Source: Strigamia acuminata | Lineage: Eukaryota; Arthropoda; Chilopoda; Geophilomorpha; Linotaeniidae | Reading direction: 5' to 3' | Length of the DNA stretch: 64,000 nucleotides | NCBI GenBank assembly: GCA_949358305.1 | Contig: OX442314.1 | Span: forward strand, 57,049,369-57,113,368 | Shown: positions 31,925 to 43,380 of the stretch, piece after piece | Position numbering within the stretch: the stretch's first letter is position 1 | How the letters are laid out: each line of letters starts with the position of its first letter | The notes under the pieces: model-generated | What the model was told of the DNA's origin: nothing | What the model saw: the letters and a program-made list of their open reading frames with translations, nothing else | Database searches by the model: none | Position numbers and translations under genes: made by a program

Positions 31925-32034
31925 TTATCCAATTTTAAATTAGCTTGAAGCCATTTATTAAATCCGATAAATTCTTCCTCCGGAAAGCGCTCGTACAGGC
32001 CACATGCCTGCATTTTACCTTTCACGGAAGAAGC
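31925..32034. repeat. 110-bp exon duplication, right copy
   Basis: Counterpart of 27537-27646. Here the exon continues naturally upstream (minus strand) into 32160, so this is the original place of the exon's 5' part. Confidence 0.85.
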
Positions 32035-32420
32035 TTTATATGCTTTCGTGTTTTTGAAAACTTCTTTAGGTTCATTATCTTCATTATCAACTTCATTATC
32101 AACATTGTTATCTTCATTTCGGTCCTCGTTCTCAACCTCCACATCCACCACATCATCAGATTTTTACAATTGTGCCGAGTTCTGGCAGGTTGGGGCTTGG
32201 TTTGTCGAATTGACGAGGTGGAGGCATGATGTCTGCTTCTCTGTTGAGGAAATTAATGGGAAATCCGTACGGTTTAAGTTGTTCTGGTGTTGCAACTTGG
32301 GACTTCAATTTCTCATGCAATTGGGCGCTGGTTAAATGTAATTGGCGAAACAATGTCCTAATTTCATCCTTGGTCAACAAGTGCTCGCTTTCAAAATGTA
32401 CGTGGTCATGTTGACACTCT
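31925..32420 (-). CDS. Unknown multi-exon gene, 5' part
   Basis: After a CGTTTTCAG acceptor (about 32420) the frame reads CQHDHVHFESEHLLTKDEIR and goes on to PPPRQFDKPSPNLPELGT. Near 32160 the frame changes by one base at an A run. It then continues as an acidic linker (NEDRNEDNNVDNEVDNEDNE) and YERFPEEEFIGFNKWLQANL, where the LTR element interrupts it. The last part is repeated at 27537-27646 and leads into the 3' exons. The family is unknown. The frame change may be an intron, an indel or a sequence error. Confidence 0.5.
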
Positions 32421-32424
32421 CTGA

Positions 32425-32530
32425 AAACGATATTAAAAATAATAATATTAAAAATAATGATGTTAAAAATAATAATATTAAAAATAATGATGTTAAAAAT
32501 AATAATATTAAAAATATTAAAAGTATTTTA
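32425..32530. repeat. Microsatellite-like AT repeat
   Basis: About 30-bp units of AATAATATTAAAAATAATGA type, three to four copies, in the intron before the 32420 exon. Confidence 0.75.
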
Positions 32531-32789
32531 AATTTATTTTAAAACTTACCGGTACCCAACAATGTTGGAAACCTTTTGTTTTCTGGTTTATTGTCGTCGT
32601 AGGATATTTATTTACATTTATTTAATTTCAAGCTTTTTACATTGGACACAATTTTATTATTTTCTTTGTTCAATTTTCCAGGGCGTTGCCGCCGCCATTG
32701 TGTAAGTTCTAGTCAGCCGCGTGGACGTAATTTGATAATTTGATTGGTTTCATTGAAGATTTTAAGAAGATATTTAAAAAGACATTTAT

Positions 32790-33130
32790 TAACTCGTACG
32801 GGGAAAAACCATTCAAGTGCCATTTGTGTGCTTATTCCTGTATTACAAGTGGGCAACTAAAAAGTCATATTGCAACCCATGCAAGGGAAAAACCATTCCA
32901 GTGTCACTTGTGTGCTTAGTCTTGTGTTCAAAGTGGGGATTTAGGTAGTCAATTTTGTTTCTCTCAGCTCTTTCTTCTCGACTGCTCCTACTTTGAAAGA
33001 TTTTTCCTTCCCTTTCATGACTGTTGATATGGAAAAAACTCCAGCATCAAGCAACTGATTAATTTTGGTTTTCTTTCTTACAGTAGCTTTGATCTAAAAT
33101 ATAAAAGAAATATATTTAAATAAATGATTC
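32790..33130 (+). pseudogene. C2H2 zinc-finger remnant, copy 2
   Basis: It encodes one complete finger (EKPFKCHLCAYSC ... LKSHIATH) and a second that runs into a stop (EKPFQCHLCA then TAG). It is followed by the sequence shared with 25640-25860. It is a decayed zinc-finger gene carried in a duplicated block. Confidence 0.6.
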
Positions 33131-33539
33131 AACTATCTGGCAATCATCTAGGTTTCCATAGGTGCGGAAACAGTCCCATCAGTTTTTGACAAAATTTGCA
33201 ATTTTCCCAGTACTCTTCTGGTTAAGAATTCTCACTGCTGAACGGCGTGGACAAGTTTGCGCTGTTCCTTGATGTAGGAATTCACTTGCTTTTCGGACCA
33301 AGATGGATTTTCAGCAGCAACATTTCACCAGAATTGTTGAGCTCTTCCGTTATTTGGTTCGGTTTAGCTTCTGGTTGCTGTTCGGTTACTTTGGCGACCT
33401 TCGCAGCTTTCAAAAGTTTTGACTATTTTGTCAATTTTGACTCGACTACTTTTTTGTTATTGAAGACTTACGTCTTCTTTCTCGGCGGTTTTGTCTGTTC
33501 GGCGACTGGAGCAACAGGAGAATGGGATCTTTTCAGGGC

Positions 33540-33932
33540 CTTGTCGTTGAACGCGACCCACTTGGGGTGTTGAGTGTGAGGAGGAAGAGGTAATTCTACA
33601 TTCTGCTGCGCGGGTGGAATGAGCCCCCAAAATTTGACTCATCCACATCAATTTTCTTCAAAAAACCTTTCATCCCCCTACGGATGGTGTCTGTTGATGG
33701 CATAGAGTTTTCTTGTTATTCTTCTTGGTTGCATACTGCTTTTACATGCTGCACAATTCCATTTGCCCTTGGGAACATGTTCACATTTTTTATGAAACCA
33801 TTCAACTTTACATGAACTGTTATCACAGCCAATCAATATACCACCCATGTCTTTCTGGCAAGTACACCACAATTTGTCACCAACCCCGCACTGGTGATGA
33901 AGTATTTGCCAGTAGTGATGGTGAATTATCAA
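33540..33932 (-). pseudogene. PHD finger plus tyrosine-recombinase tail, copy 2
   Basis: It has the same PHD finger as 26250-26447, except for a few missing residues before PKGKWNCAAC. The 33651-33457 frame holds the AHSTRAAE box and the TPQVGRVQRQG continuation. Both copies have the recombinase tail next to the PHD finger, so the pairing predates the duplication. Confidence 0.55.
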
Positions 33933-34019
33933 TTAATGTGGATTGGGTATCAGTCAATTTGGGCTGTGAGAAACATAAATTTTAGAAAAGATAAATTAAG
34001 ATATAAGTTCAACATACAA

Positions 34020-34533
34020 TCAAGGCGATCGCATCCGAATTTAAACGAACAGCTGTGATCGTCCTCTGGTGTTCGTGTTTGGCCGCCTTAAGCAAATTTT
34101 CGGCGAACATACACAACATTTCATCAATGATAAAAAATTCCACATCTTTCTACTGCATTCTCATGCGACGCAAGAAGTCACCCGTGAGCAGTAGCATGTT
34201 TAGAACTTTGCCATCCTTCTGTACTGGAAGTTTTATAATGGAATGAAGTGTGGAGCCGTTAATAAGGCGGGCGGCAACTTCAGTGAGTGCGCAAACCTTT
34301 AGCGACTCCTTATCACTCCCATAGCACCGCTTTATCTGCTCCGTCAGCACTTTCAAAGTGAATGTCTTGCCGGTGCTAGCACCACCAGTAATGAAGAGCT
34401 TGATGCGAACTTCAGAGCCACCCAACTGCTCACGAATGTGTTGAGTGACAAAGTTGAAGAGATCCCGCTGTTCGACATTCATGGCTTGTTTCAATGAATC
34501 AAAATCAGCATTAAGGGGTTTCATAAATGACAC
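34020..34533 (-). pseudogene. PIF1-like helicase fragment with internal stop
   Basis: It encodes LFITGGASTGKTFTLKVLTE, the Walker A loop of PIF1 helicases (usually GGAGTGKS), and ALTEVAARLINGSTLHSIIK, which matches the family's TGxAAxxIxGxTxHS motif. A TAG at about 34150 interrupts the frame. Beyond it the same frame continues to the Walker B string FFIIDEM. PIF1 helicases occur in Helitrons and as host genes, and the broken frame favours a dead transposon copy. Confidence 0.65.
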
Positions 34534-34840
34534 GCTGAAGGTGCTGAAGTGATTGTTCCAATAATCACAATCACTGCATTATTGAGGACCCACACCAGAT
34601 CCAAGTGATTATTCCTTAAGTCACATAACTTTTTTTTATTTTTTTTATTATTCTTCTTTTTTTAATGTATTTTTGTAACCTATTTATTTATTTTTTTAAA
34701 TTAAATTAATTATTTATTTTAATTTTTTTAAATCTTTACAACCAACTCTTATTTCCTTAGTTTAAGCACTCTTCAGCACTAAAAACTCCTTTTCAGACGA
34801 TTATAAATAAGCGCTGAAACGCTGAAGCGATTATTCATTC

Positions 34841-34863
34841 AAACGTTACATTTTGTAACGTTT
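34841..34863. other. 10-bp stem hairpin
   Basis: AAACGTTACA / TGTAACGTTT with a 3-nt loop, between the helicase fragment and a minisatellite. It could be a Helitron end hairpin, but no CTRR terminus was found. Confidence 0.4.
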
Positions 34864-34869
34864 CACTGA

Positions 34870-35165
34870 TGAAAATGGCTATTTTTAACGAAAAAATGGC
34901 TAAAAATGGCTAAAAATATGTCTATTTTTAACGAAAAATGCCTATTTTGGACAAAAACGGCCATTCTTGATCAAAAACGGCCATTTTTGACGAAAAACGG
35001 CCATTTTTGACGAAAAACGGCCATTTTTGACGAAAAACGGCCATTTTTGACGAAAAACGACCATTTTTGACGAAAAACGGCCATTATTACTATGAGAAAT
35101 GGCCATTTTTGACAAAAAACAGCTATTTTTGACAAAAAACGGCCATTTTTTGTCATTTTTCGTTG
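34870..35165. repeat. Minisatellite, 20-bp unit
   Basis: Repeated ACGGCCATTTTTGACGAAAA units (about ten, the flanking ones diverged), ending at a GGGAGTACCG block. The long minus-strand frame here is only the repeat translated. Confidence 0.8.
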
Positions 35166-35871
35166 CCTCTCGCCTGACCTTTTTTGGTCCCGGGAGTACC
35201 GATTTCCCGGGAGTACCGGCCATTTTGGTACCGGGAACCGGGAATTTTAAAAAGGCGGGAAAACAGAAACCCTAATGGTTGTGATGTCTAGGGGAATGAT
35301 TTAATACACAAAATAAACTGAAATAATAATTTTTGTAATTGTTCCAAATAAAATACAGTAGGAAATAATATTAATAAGATAAAACGTCGGGTAAAACGTC
35401 TTCTCCAAAGTACACACTCACTGTTTGCTCGATCCAAGATGGCGTTGTGTGAGGACAGATTTTGGCAGAGTAAACTTTGAGAGACGTGGATGGTCTTTGA
35501 CTGCCTTAACTTCTTTATTTAACCAACGCATTTTTATTATGAAATGCATTCCCAATACGGTTATTTGTCAAATATGAATGCATTTTGATTCGGAGACTTT
35601 TAACCGCGTGCCGGTTGAACGGGCGACACTTGAACGCGTCCACTTAAACGGGCGACATTTAAACAGGGTGACAGTTGAACAGGGCGACGATAATTACGTC
35701 ACATTTTGACCAAGTAAAGTCACGTAAGTGACTTTCAGGCAAGTAACTGGAAAGTTCCTTTTCCACCTTTTAGAAGTCACTTACATGTGCATGCGCATGC
35801 GCATTGCACATTTAACACAGCTATAGTGGCAGCCATTTTGTTCTCGATCTGACTGGCTATGAGTTCGTCAC

Positions 35872-36363
35872 CAGTACCGCAGATCGGGACCGCGTTCCTT
35901 TTAAAATTCCGTGGACCGCGGACCGTTTTTGCGGTACATCTCGCGGTCCGTGAGAAAACACGAGATTCTCTTTTATTTTTTTTCTCATTTTAAATTTTTC
36001 AACTGCCAAATTTATTATTAATGAAATTAAATTAAATTAAATTAAATTAAAAATAAAAAATGATAATAAATTTATTAAATATCAAACTTTTAGTTGAAAA
36101 CGCGATAAAACTACAAGTTGTAGTTTTATCGCGTTTTCAACTAAAAAAACGAGAATCTCGTATTTTGCGGTAGAATCTTGCGATTCACGAGAAAACACGA
36201 GATCTCGTGTTTTCTCGTGGACCGCGAGATGTAACGCAAAAACGCGGTCCCGGTCCGTGGTACACGGTATACCGCGGACCGGGACCGCGGTTCTTTTTAG
36301 CTGCCGGAACAGTACCGCGGACCGGGACCGCGGTACCAGGACCGCGGACCGTGCACAACACTG
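35872..36363. mobile_element. Palindromic hAT-type MITE
   Basis: 492 bp flanked by the 8-bp direct repeat TTCGTCAC (35864-35871 and 36364-36371). It has CAGTA/CAGTG ends, as in hAT transposons. The two halves are inverted copies rich in GGACCGCGG and ACACGAGA blocks. At the exact centre is a perfect 59-nt palindrome (36088-36146, 29-bp stem around one base). No coding capacity. Confidence 0.75.
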
Positions 36364-36371
36364 TTCGTCAC

Positions 36372-37850
36372 CACCAATAAAACAAACTCGAAGTCTGATG
36401 GTAAGTAAGTGCATTCAATGAAAAGTGACTTTACGGAAAGGAAGGAAAGTCAAAGTCACTTCTTGTACCACAGATTGAACGCCCCTAGTGATTATACCAA
36501 CACATTCAACTTTTACAAGAAAAACATCAAAAGCCCTTTGCCCAACCAAAATAACCAAGACAAATTCATCATGCACTTAATTGCTAACAAAATGAAATAA
36601 CAGATAACTTCAATAAAAACAACTTTTATTTCTGCGAAGTCAACCTCGTTCAGACCCGAATACAAAGCAGCCAATCAGAAAGCGTCGTTTGCTCTATTAT
36701 CGAAATCGTCTTTTATCACCATCTCTCCTTGTTTAATGCATCACCCGAGTATATTCACGCTTTCAGCTAATTATTGCTCACAAATTAAGTGAAATGATTA
36801 ATTTCTACACAAAACATAAATTAGGCTAATCTTTTCATTTGACCAAGTGGGACAAGGGTTCCCAGCTTGCAAAATGGCTGCCCAGATACTCAACCCATTT
36901 CGTTAATCACCACACGATTTTATCCGCTCTCTTGTAGTGCTCGAGATCACACAACGGTAAGAAATCGTTAGCTGGGTCTCCTGTGAATGTTTTCAGAATC
37001 ATCCTCATGTTCTATTCTTATTTTGCAGCGCCGGGGGCGCACCGTTTAAAAGCTGTCGTTCGAGTCCGGATTCAAGAGCCTGTTTTCTTACTGAAGCCTT
37101 CATTTATTTATTTCTTTGATTTATTTTTAATTTTTTGCAGCAATTACATAATATCCGTCGAAAATCAAATGGTCTAAATCTGAAAGATTTATTAGTTTGA
37201 AGATTGCTTCTACTGTTACCAGAAAGTCGTGTTTCGTCGAATGAGAACCCCGCATACGTAATCGTACTCGTGTTTTCCCAAATGTGAACCCCGTTGCTCT
37301 AACTGTCATTTGCAATTGGATTGCACGTCGGAGGCAAACTGGCTCGTTGCATACGTTTGTATTTTCGATGTTATTTTCCCTCATTAATATACATCAATTT
37401 GTTTCAATTATTCGAGTTGTGACGATTCTACTTTTGGCTGAATAATTAGCCATTATAAGAGATAAATCGGTTTAAACAAGACATTTCTACAACTAGAAAT
37501 AACCTAACCGAGATAAGCTATGGAAATCTGTACAACGTGAATATGTGATCAAATATAATAACTTACGATTTTGTGCGATATAATTACATGTTTATTAACA
37601 TTACAACTGGGTTGGGGTTCTGGATGAGTGTAACGGCGGCTACACTGGTGGATCCGGGCGATGCTGTTCGAGTGGTGCGGCTGACTTTGCGGCATCGTCA
37701 CAGTTAGCGCTACGGAGACGTATTCGGTCACGCAGCTTGGATATCTAATAATACGAAGAATCCTTCGTATTTGGTCGGGAATATTCATTAGAATATTCCG
37801 TGTTCAAATCAACAAAACATTATTAGTGTAATATAACAAATGAATTGTTA
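36372..37850. other. No recognised gene
   Basis: Mixed AT-rich sequence. A T-loop-like GTTCGAGTCC at 37062 has no tRNA around it. Small frames (37127-37384 minus, 37549-37788 minus) show no recognised family. Confidence 0.35.
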
Positions 37851-37854
37851 TATT

Positions 37855-38989
37855 GTTATTCTATGGGCGGGGACAGTCACGACAGTCGAGGGGACCATCG
37901 CGGGAGTTGTTGAGACTCCATCCGCCAGCATGCCTTACGACGACAAGATCTCGTGATCGGGCGCCGGGTATTTGTTTTCCGCGACGAGTCGCTTTCAGTG
38001 GTACCAACCACTGGGTAAACAGTTCCTGGGGGACTACCAGATCGGCATTACCAATACCCGAGTGTTTGTTTAGCGCAAGGTATGAATGCAATTGCTCACG
38101 GGCCACCAACCCGGTGCGTCGCCTGTGAATAAGGCTTTTACCGACCTCAGGCAAGTCTTGCCTACTTAACGGAAGGGCCAATGCACTGCATCGGAACCCT
38201 GGGGAAACGGTTTGCCCGCATTTGTTTGACGGGTTTGACTTCCCGTATATGTGCGCTGGCAGAGCATCTGACCTATGATCGGAGAATCTCGCAGATAGAT
38301 GCGACTATCACCGATCATATAATTTGATATTTGTTTAACGGTGTTAATCAATCCCGTACATGAGCGATATACTAAGCCACCGTATGAAATCTAACTGTTC
38401 CTTGGAACAGCAAGCTAACACTACGGGGCCATTTCATGTGTGAAACATGTCTATTACCGGAGTTAGCCTTCCCGAAAGGGCCCTACAACAAGCAATAACA
38501 AACTAGTATTAATACTATTTGTGGAGAGCTGAGGAGGCCTGATGTGTCGATAAAGAAAGTGAGATCCAACGATAACAACTTATCAATACAAACAATATAA
38601 ACATATTCAAATCAAGCCAAGGGGGTTGCGCTGGTGAAAACCAGAGCTTATATAGTTCTAGAGAACAATCAGATTAGCGACAGCCAATCAGACGTCAGAA
38701 TCCATGGATTCGTGGATCACTAGTCCGGACCTACTATTGAACTGGGTTCAGAAGAGTCCGATTGGTTCTCTTCAACAGGTAAATAAAAGTGTGATATTGA
38801 TTCGATAGAATCAATACCTCAAGTAAATAATACTCAGTGGAGTCTAATAAAATACTGTATATTTTATTCACAACGTTTATATTAATTCTTTAATATAACT
38901 CGTAACTTTATCGAGTTTAAACTGCGCGCGTTAGATAAACAGCGCCATCTAGTGTGAACATTGGCTAATACGGTTTTATAACCGTCACA
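37855..38989. mobile_element. Probable retroelement fragment with LTR-like block
   Basis: A GC-rich, gene-poor block (37855-38470) adjoins 38520-38989, which starts TGTGGAGAGC and ends CCGTCACA. It contains GAGTCTAATAAAATACTGTAT and the phrase GCGCCATCTAGTG, common in arthropod LTR elements. No target duplication was found. Classification is tentative. Confidence 0.35.
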
Positions 38990-39283
38990 GAGTATCTTTA
39001 TTACCGATGCTCTTGTGTTATCGTCGTTGTGCTTTCGTTAAAAACCGAGTGAGATTTCCAAATCGGGTAAATTTTTTTGTTTGAATTGGAATTTGTCCAA
39101 CAATTTCTCATGATGTTGTAATTTTAATCAAACGATTTTGAAGATTACAGAATTATTTTCATTTTCTTTTTCCTTTAGTTGCTAATTTTAAATTGGTCCA
39201 GTTGGTTTGACTGACGCAATGATGCCTTCGTTGCGTGACTCCATATTCGAAACCTCGAGCAAATTGGTTGAGTGTATTTGAGT

Positions 39284-39560
39284 CGGGGGTGTAAAATCCA
39301 ACTCTCTACCTCCTCGTGGTCACCCCTGGATAAACTGGCGACTTGACTGGTCTCAGTGAACCAGAAGAGCTCTGGTCAATAGTCAAGAAGTTGGTCAGGT
39401 TGTCAATCGTGTAGACCGAAACGAAGGTTGAATGTTCCACATGAATGTGGCATTTACGCGAGTGTATCGTAAGCCCGCATTCTTTACATGAGTGTATTGT
39501 AATGCCCGCATTCCTGAATGACTGTGGCATTTACAGGAATGTATTGTAAGGCCTTATTCC
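39284..39560 (+). repeat. Dispersed element, copy 2 (CTCTCTACCTCC family)
   Basis: Begins GGGGGTGTAAAATCCAACTC. It has the CCCCTGGATAAACTG and AGAGCTCTGGTCA blocks, then several ATGAATGTGGCATTTAC / CCCGCATTC hairpin-like units. Confidence 0.65.
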
Positions 39561-40555
39561 ACAGAAAAGTGTTCTAGGTCAAGTGTTATGTACAGAGAAC
39601 GTGATGATGTGATGATGTCAAAAACATTTCAGTTTCTGTTCATTAGGCCTGTCTTACTAGTGGTCACACAATTCATTTTGAAATGTTGTGTCGTCACAAT
39701 TTACTTGTTAAATCATTCACTCACTTCTATGTTGAGAGAGTACAATAAACTATTGGTAATTAAATGAATAAATATCCTGTAGATTATTACCTGAGCAACA
39801 ATTTGTTTCTATGAATGCGAAAGACCAAAACTTTAATGACAAGAAAAGAATATACTTAACTTATTTTAGTGATGTGTTACATGGCTTCACTGTTGCAGTC
39901 AACAGTGGAAGAGGTGTTCTGCTGATAATTCTGGAATTCAATTTTGTGGGTTTTTAATTTCGTTCTTATTTTTTTATTAAACGTGAATACGCATGTGATT
40001 CCAAGTCGTTAAATATGATTTAACATCTCAGTGGTTTTACTCTTTTTTACGGGTTGTTTTTCTTCATTTCTCCCGCTGGATTTTGTTGCGTTTAGTGTCT
40101 GGGATTATCCCGACCACGTTCTCTCAGACGGTTTCCTCTTTATACCAGATGTTAGAGTCCACCCAACCAGAATTCCATGGCCTCTCGGGGCAATGGATTT
40201 TTTGACAAATTAGTGTTTTAGTTTTTTTAGCAGGGTTTGTCGTTTTGCCTCCTCTTGAGAAGACCACATTGATGGGTTGTTGATTGATAGGTTGTTATTG
40301 ATGTCTGGAGGAATAATGGCATAAAATAAACGAAAATATTTGAGTAAAGAAATGAAATATTTATTTAAATGCAAGAGAGTAATAATAAAATACCTGGCTG
40401 TGCTAAATATAAAACAACGAACATTTTATAATTAAAAATAATGACATTCAATTGGTGTTCCTTGTAGATTTTAAAAGAAAGAAAATTAAAATATAAAGAT
40501 AAGAAATTAAAAAGATTAAAAAAATTTTAAAAAAAAAACTAGTGTATATTCAAGG
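39561..40555. other. AT-rich region, nothing recognised
   Basis: No coding or repeat structure could be supported. Confidence 0.35.
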
Positions 40556-40559
40556 AGCT

Positions 40560-40663
40560 GCCAATATTGTGGACATTTGGTCGTTGGACCTAAATCAGGA
40601 TCATACATCACAAGTTGGAGAATTTCATTCGACCTGATGCATGGTGGCAATATTCACAACTGA
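40560..40663 (-). pseudogene. Cys-pair exon, decayed paralogue of 43740-43952
   Basis: After a CTATTTTCAG acceptor the reading is CEYCHHASGRMKFSNL. A one-base change later it continues as VMYDPDLGP and KCPQYW. It parallels the exon at 43952 (CDMCW..., VFYDLAFGP, SCTNRNC) in spacing of Cys pairs and in the YDxxxGP string. Confidence 0.4.
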
Positions 40664-40749
40664 AAATAGATTTTTTACAAATCAAGTAAAACGGGGAAAC
40701 AAAAAGCCTCAAATCTAATAAAGTAATAACAGACTAAAATCAAGATTTA

Positions 40750-41580
40750 AGCTCAGCAAAAAGTTTCCAGGACTTTGTCCCAAATCAAAATCCATTCATG
40801 AGCCCTAACAAATAAAATTAAATCGGGAAAGACCCCAGGGCGACGCCCTTCACTGGACCATTCGCCGTGCCATTGAGGCAGAGGTAGGAGCCACGTTAGT
40901 GGGCATCCTAGGGCAAAGACCGTAGCGGCACCCATCGTGGGACCAAGCGCCAGTTAGAAACGAGAGGGACAGATCTAACAAAACCCCTAGCAACATCCTT
41001 ATGAGGATGTGACGCTGGAAGACTTCTAATTCTGTGTGGTTTTGAAGCTCAAAATGGTCATTTAAAAATAAAAACAACTTGCTCGTCGCTAGCAGTGCGC
41101 CAATTTTTGCATTGTTCGTGACTTTCCGCCCTCCTTGTGTAGATGAAGATGGACACCAAAATTATAGTGGCTTTAAAACAAAAGTATGGATACCCTGCTC
41201 AAATGAACAGCACAGAGCAGCAGTAACAAAAACCACAAATACAAATATGGAATCATAACATAAACATCTCACATACAAATAATCACTCTGCGCCCACTAG
41301 TGGTCCTACTAACGACTAAAATTAGAGTAAAATTAAAGTATAAAATTAAATTATAAAATTAAAATATAAAATTATATTATAAAATTAAAGTATAAAATTA
41401 TCGTATAAAATTATAAAAGTAAAATTATGCATATCTTATTGTCCAATATCAATGTGGGCAATTTGTATATGGACTATCAAAATCATCATGTCTTAGGGGT
41501 AATGCTCTATTTGCAGCATTAATTCCGAAATACCTGTTGCATTGTGACTGGTATGGTCTTCTCCATGGCAGTTTGGGGAC
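40750..41580. other. Unassigned sequence with an AT satellite
   Basis: The 40750-41080 block is more GC-rich and may be a transposon piece, but no family was recognised. At 41330-41425 there is a 12-14-bp tandem repeat of ATAAAATTAAAGT type. Confidence 0.4.
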
Positions 41581-41583
41581 TGG

Positions 41584-41970
41584 TTATACAAGGAACTTCA
41601 GATTATTGGGTTGTTGGTCCTTAATCCATTGTTTAGGGTTTGGAGACTGCTGTCTCCCCGCGTGTTGGCTGTGCCGTGAAGGCACGCCACTTTGACTTGT
41701 AATCCTATTCCTCGCTATCAGTCGGATAATCAACCAACCCTTTTCCTGGAGCTTTGCCACTTCAATGATTGTAGTGTTCTGGGCGAGTCGTGGATTCAGC
41801 AAGTGCAACCGAGTGCGCATGGGGCGTTGCAAAAAGGCCTCGGCTGGAGTGATGCGAGTCATCACATGTGGCGTCGAGCGATAAGACGTCAAGAACTGAG
41901 CAACAGCGTCTGAAATGAATAAGTACGGTGGAGATTTCGTGTGCTGGATGCAAGCTTTATATAGATACAA
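41584..41970 (-). pseudogene. Gypsy integrase C-terminal fragment
   Basis: DAVAQFLTSYRSTPHVMTRI, then TPAEAFLQRPMRTRLHLLNP, is the end of the retroviral-type integrase core in Gypsy elements (FLxxYRxTPHxxTGxTPAELLxGRxLRTRLDL). The following part is not typical and ends in the KDQQPNNL tail also seen at 3640. The catalytic core is absent. Confidence 0.7.
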
Positions 41971-42355
41971 AATTGTATTCTAGTCCTGGCTCTCTTTTAA
42001 CCTCGATGTATTGGCAATTTCTACAATTATATTGTTAACAAAATACATTTTGTATTCATGATTGATTGCCGTACGGTGCTTGACGTTTGTGAAATCACAC
42101 TGTTAGATATCTTCAGGTCTTGGTTGAAATGTAAATTGAAGTGAAAATAAAGGAGACCTTGGTGCGTTGTAAAAAGTACTGCCTTACTGCACAAAACTTA
42201 GCAGAATGGTCGAAATAATTTCCTGCAGGATTTTCGTACGTGTAAATATGTGCTGCAATGAGACAGATGCAGGACTTCGTAAACATATACTTCAAAGTAG
42301 TCAGATAGGAACTTTTGGCATGTGGGAAGATACTCAGTTAAGAAGATCTTTCATA

Positions 42356-42668
42356 GCTTATTGCGTAAGGTTGTAACGTAGATAAAACGATAGTAGATGT
42401 AAGGTGCTTTCATTTCTTGTTAGCTGGTGCAAATTTGCTTTAAAGCATCAGGTCTTCGGATAAAAATGTTACAAACATTAGATCTTTGTCCAAAATTGCA
42501 CCCAACTTCAAACTGCCATTGCACAGGAACTAAGCTGGGCAAATCCTCCAAACTTTCTTTGGTAGTTTCTTGCTCCCCCCTTCGTAATCAGCTTGTTGCG
42601 TAAGGTTGTAACATAGATAAAACGATGGTAGATGTAAGGTGTTTTCATTTCTGTTTAGCTGTGCAGCA
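42356..42668. repeat. Direct repeat, two copies of about 75 bp
   Basis: 42356-42430 and 42591-42665 share TTGCGTAAGGTTGTAAC, GATAAAACGAT and GTAGATGTAAGGTG, with a few differences. No function is apparent. Confidence 0.7.
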
Positions 42669-42997
42669 GGGTAAATTGGATCCTGTTAAAAAAATTATTA
42701 CAACTGAGTAAACTTTACATTTAATAGCATTAAAATATACTCACATCGTTTTCATGGGCTATATTCTGCAATCTATTACTAAATTCTTAACATAGGGGCT
42801 ACATATTCCATATCCATATCCATACGTCATGGTGAACAAACCAATTCGAAGTTTTCATTCAATGAACATTGAATTTGCTTAGTGGATTGTAATAAAAAAT
42901 TGAATTTAAACACAAGAGTTGGAATATCTCTCCCTCCCCCCAAGGAAGCTGGAAAAACTAATAGAAATCCAAAACACGAGGTTAAATATGCATCATG

Positions 42998-43380
42998 TTA
43001 ACGCCGGTCGGCGCGGCAACGAACGGCGGAGCAGCGGACCAATAGGTGGATTGAATGTGGCCTACCAAGCATGCCACCAGGCCTGACGAAACTTGCAGTC
43101 GTGCCGACGAAGGTCCGTAGATCCGCACGAGTAGCATTTGTGACGGCTGTCGCTCGATGGGTGTTGAAGACTTGCAGGGTCCACTGGGCACGACTGCTTC
43201 TGAAAAGAGTGATTAGCATTGGGGCCACGGTGGTTATTGCATTGCTGTTTACTTCCGTTTCAACTGCTTTCGAAGAGACTCTCTCCAAGTCTTTTAAACA
43301 ACTTATAAAAAATAATATTTCAGACACATTTCTGATTCTTCTAGTGACCACTAGGGTCACTACAACTGATTTCATTTCAT
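42998..43380 (-). pseudogene. Gypsy gag zinc-knuckle fragment
   Basis: In one minus-strand frame HKCYSCGSTDLRRHDCKFRQ forms a CCHC-like knuckle. After a frame change, CLVGHIQ resembles the second knuckle (C-x-x-x-GHI). The upstream frame to 43375 may be decayed Gag. Confidence 0.5.

Noticed and set aside
34942-35223. 93-residue frame rich in KNGRFSSKM repeats
   Set aside because: It is the translation of the 20-bp minisatellite.
37030-37075. T-loop-like GTTCGAGTCC suggesting a tRNA or tRNA-derived SINE
   Set aside because: No acceptor stem, D-arm box or anticodon arm fits within 75 nt on either side.
40800-41050. GC-rich block considered as rRNA
   Set aside because: No conserved rRNA helices or universal motifs were recognised.
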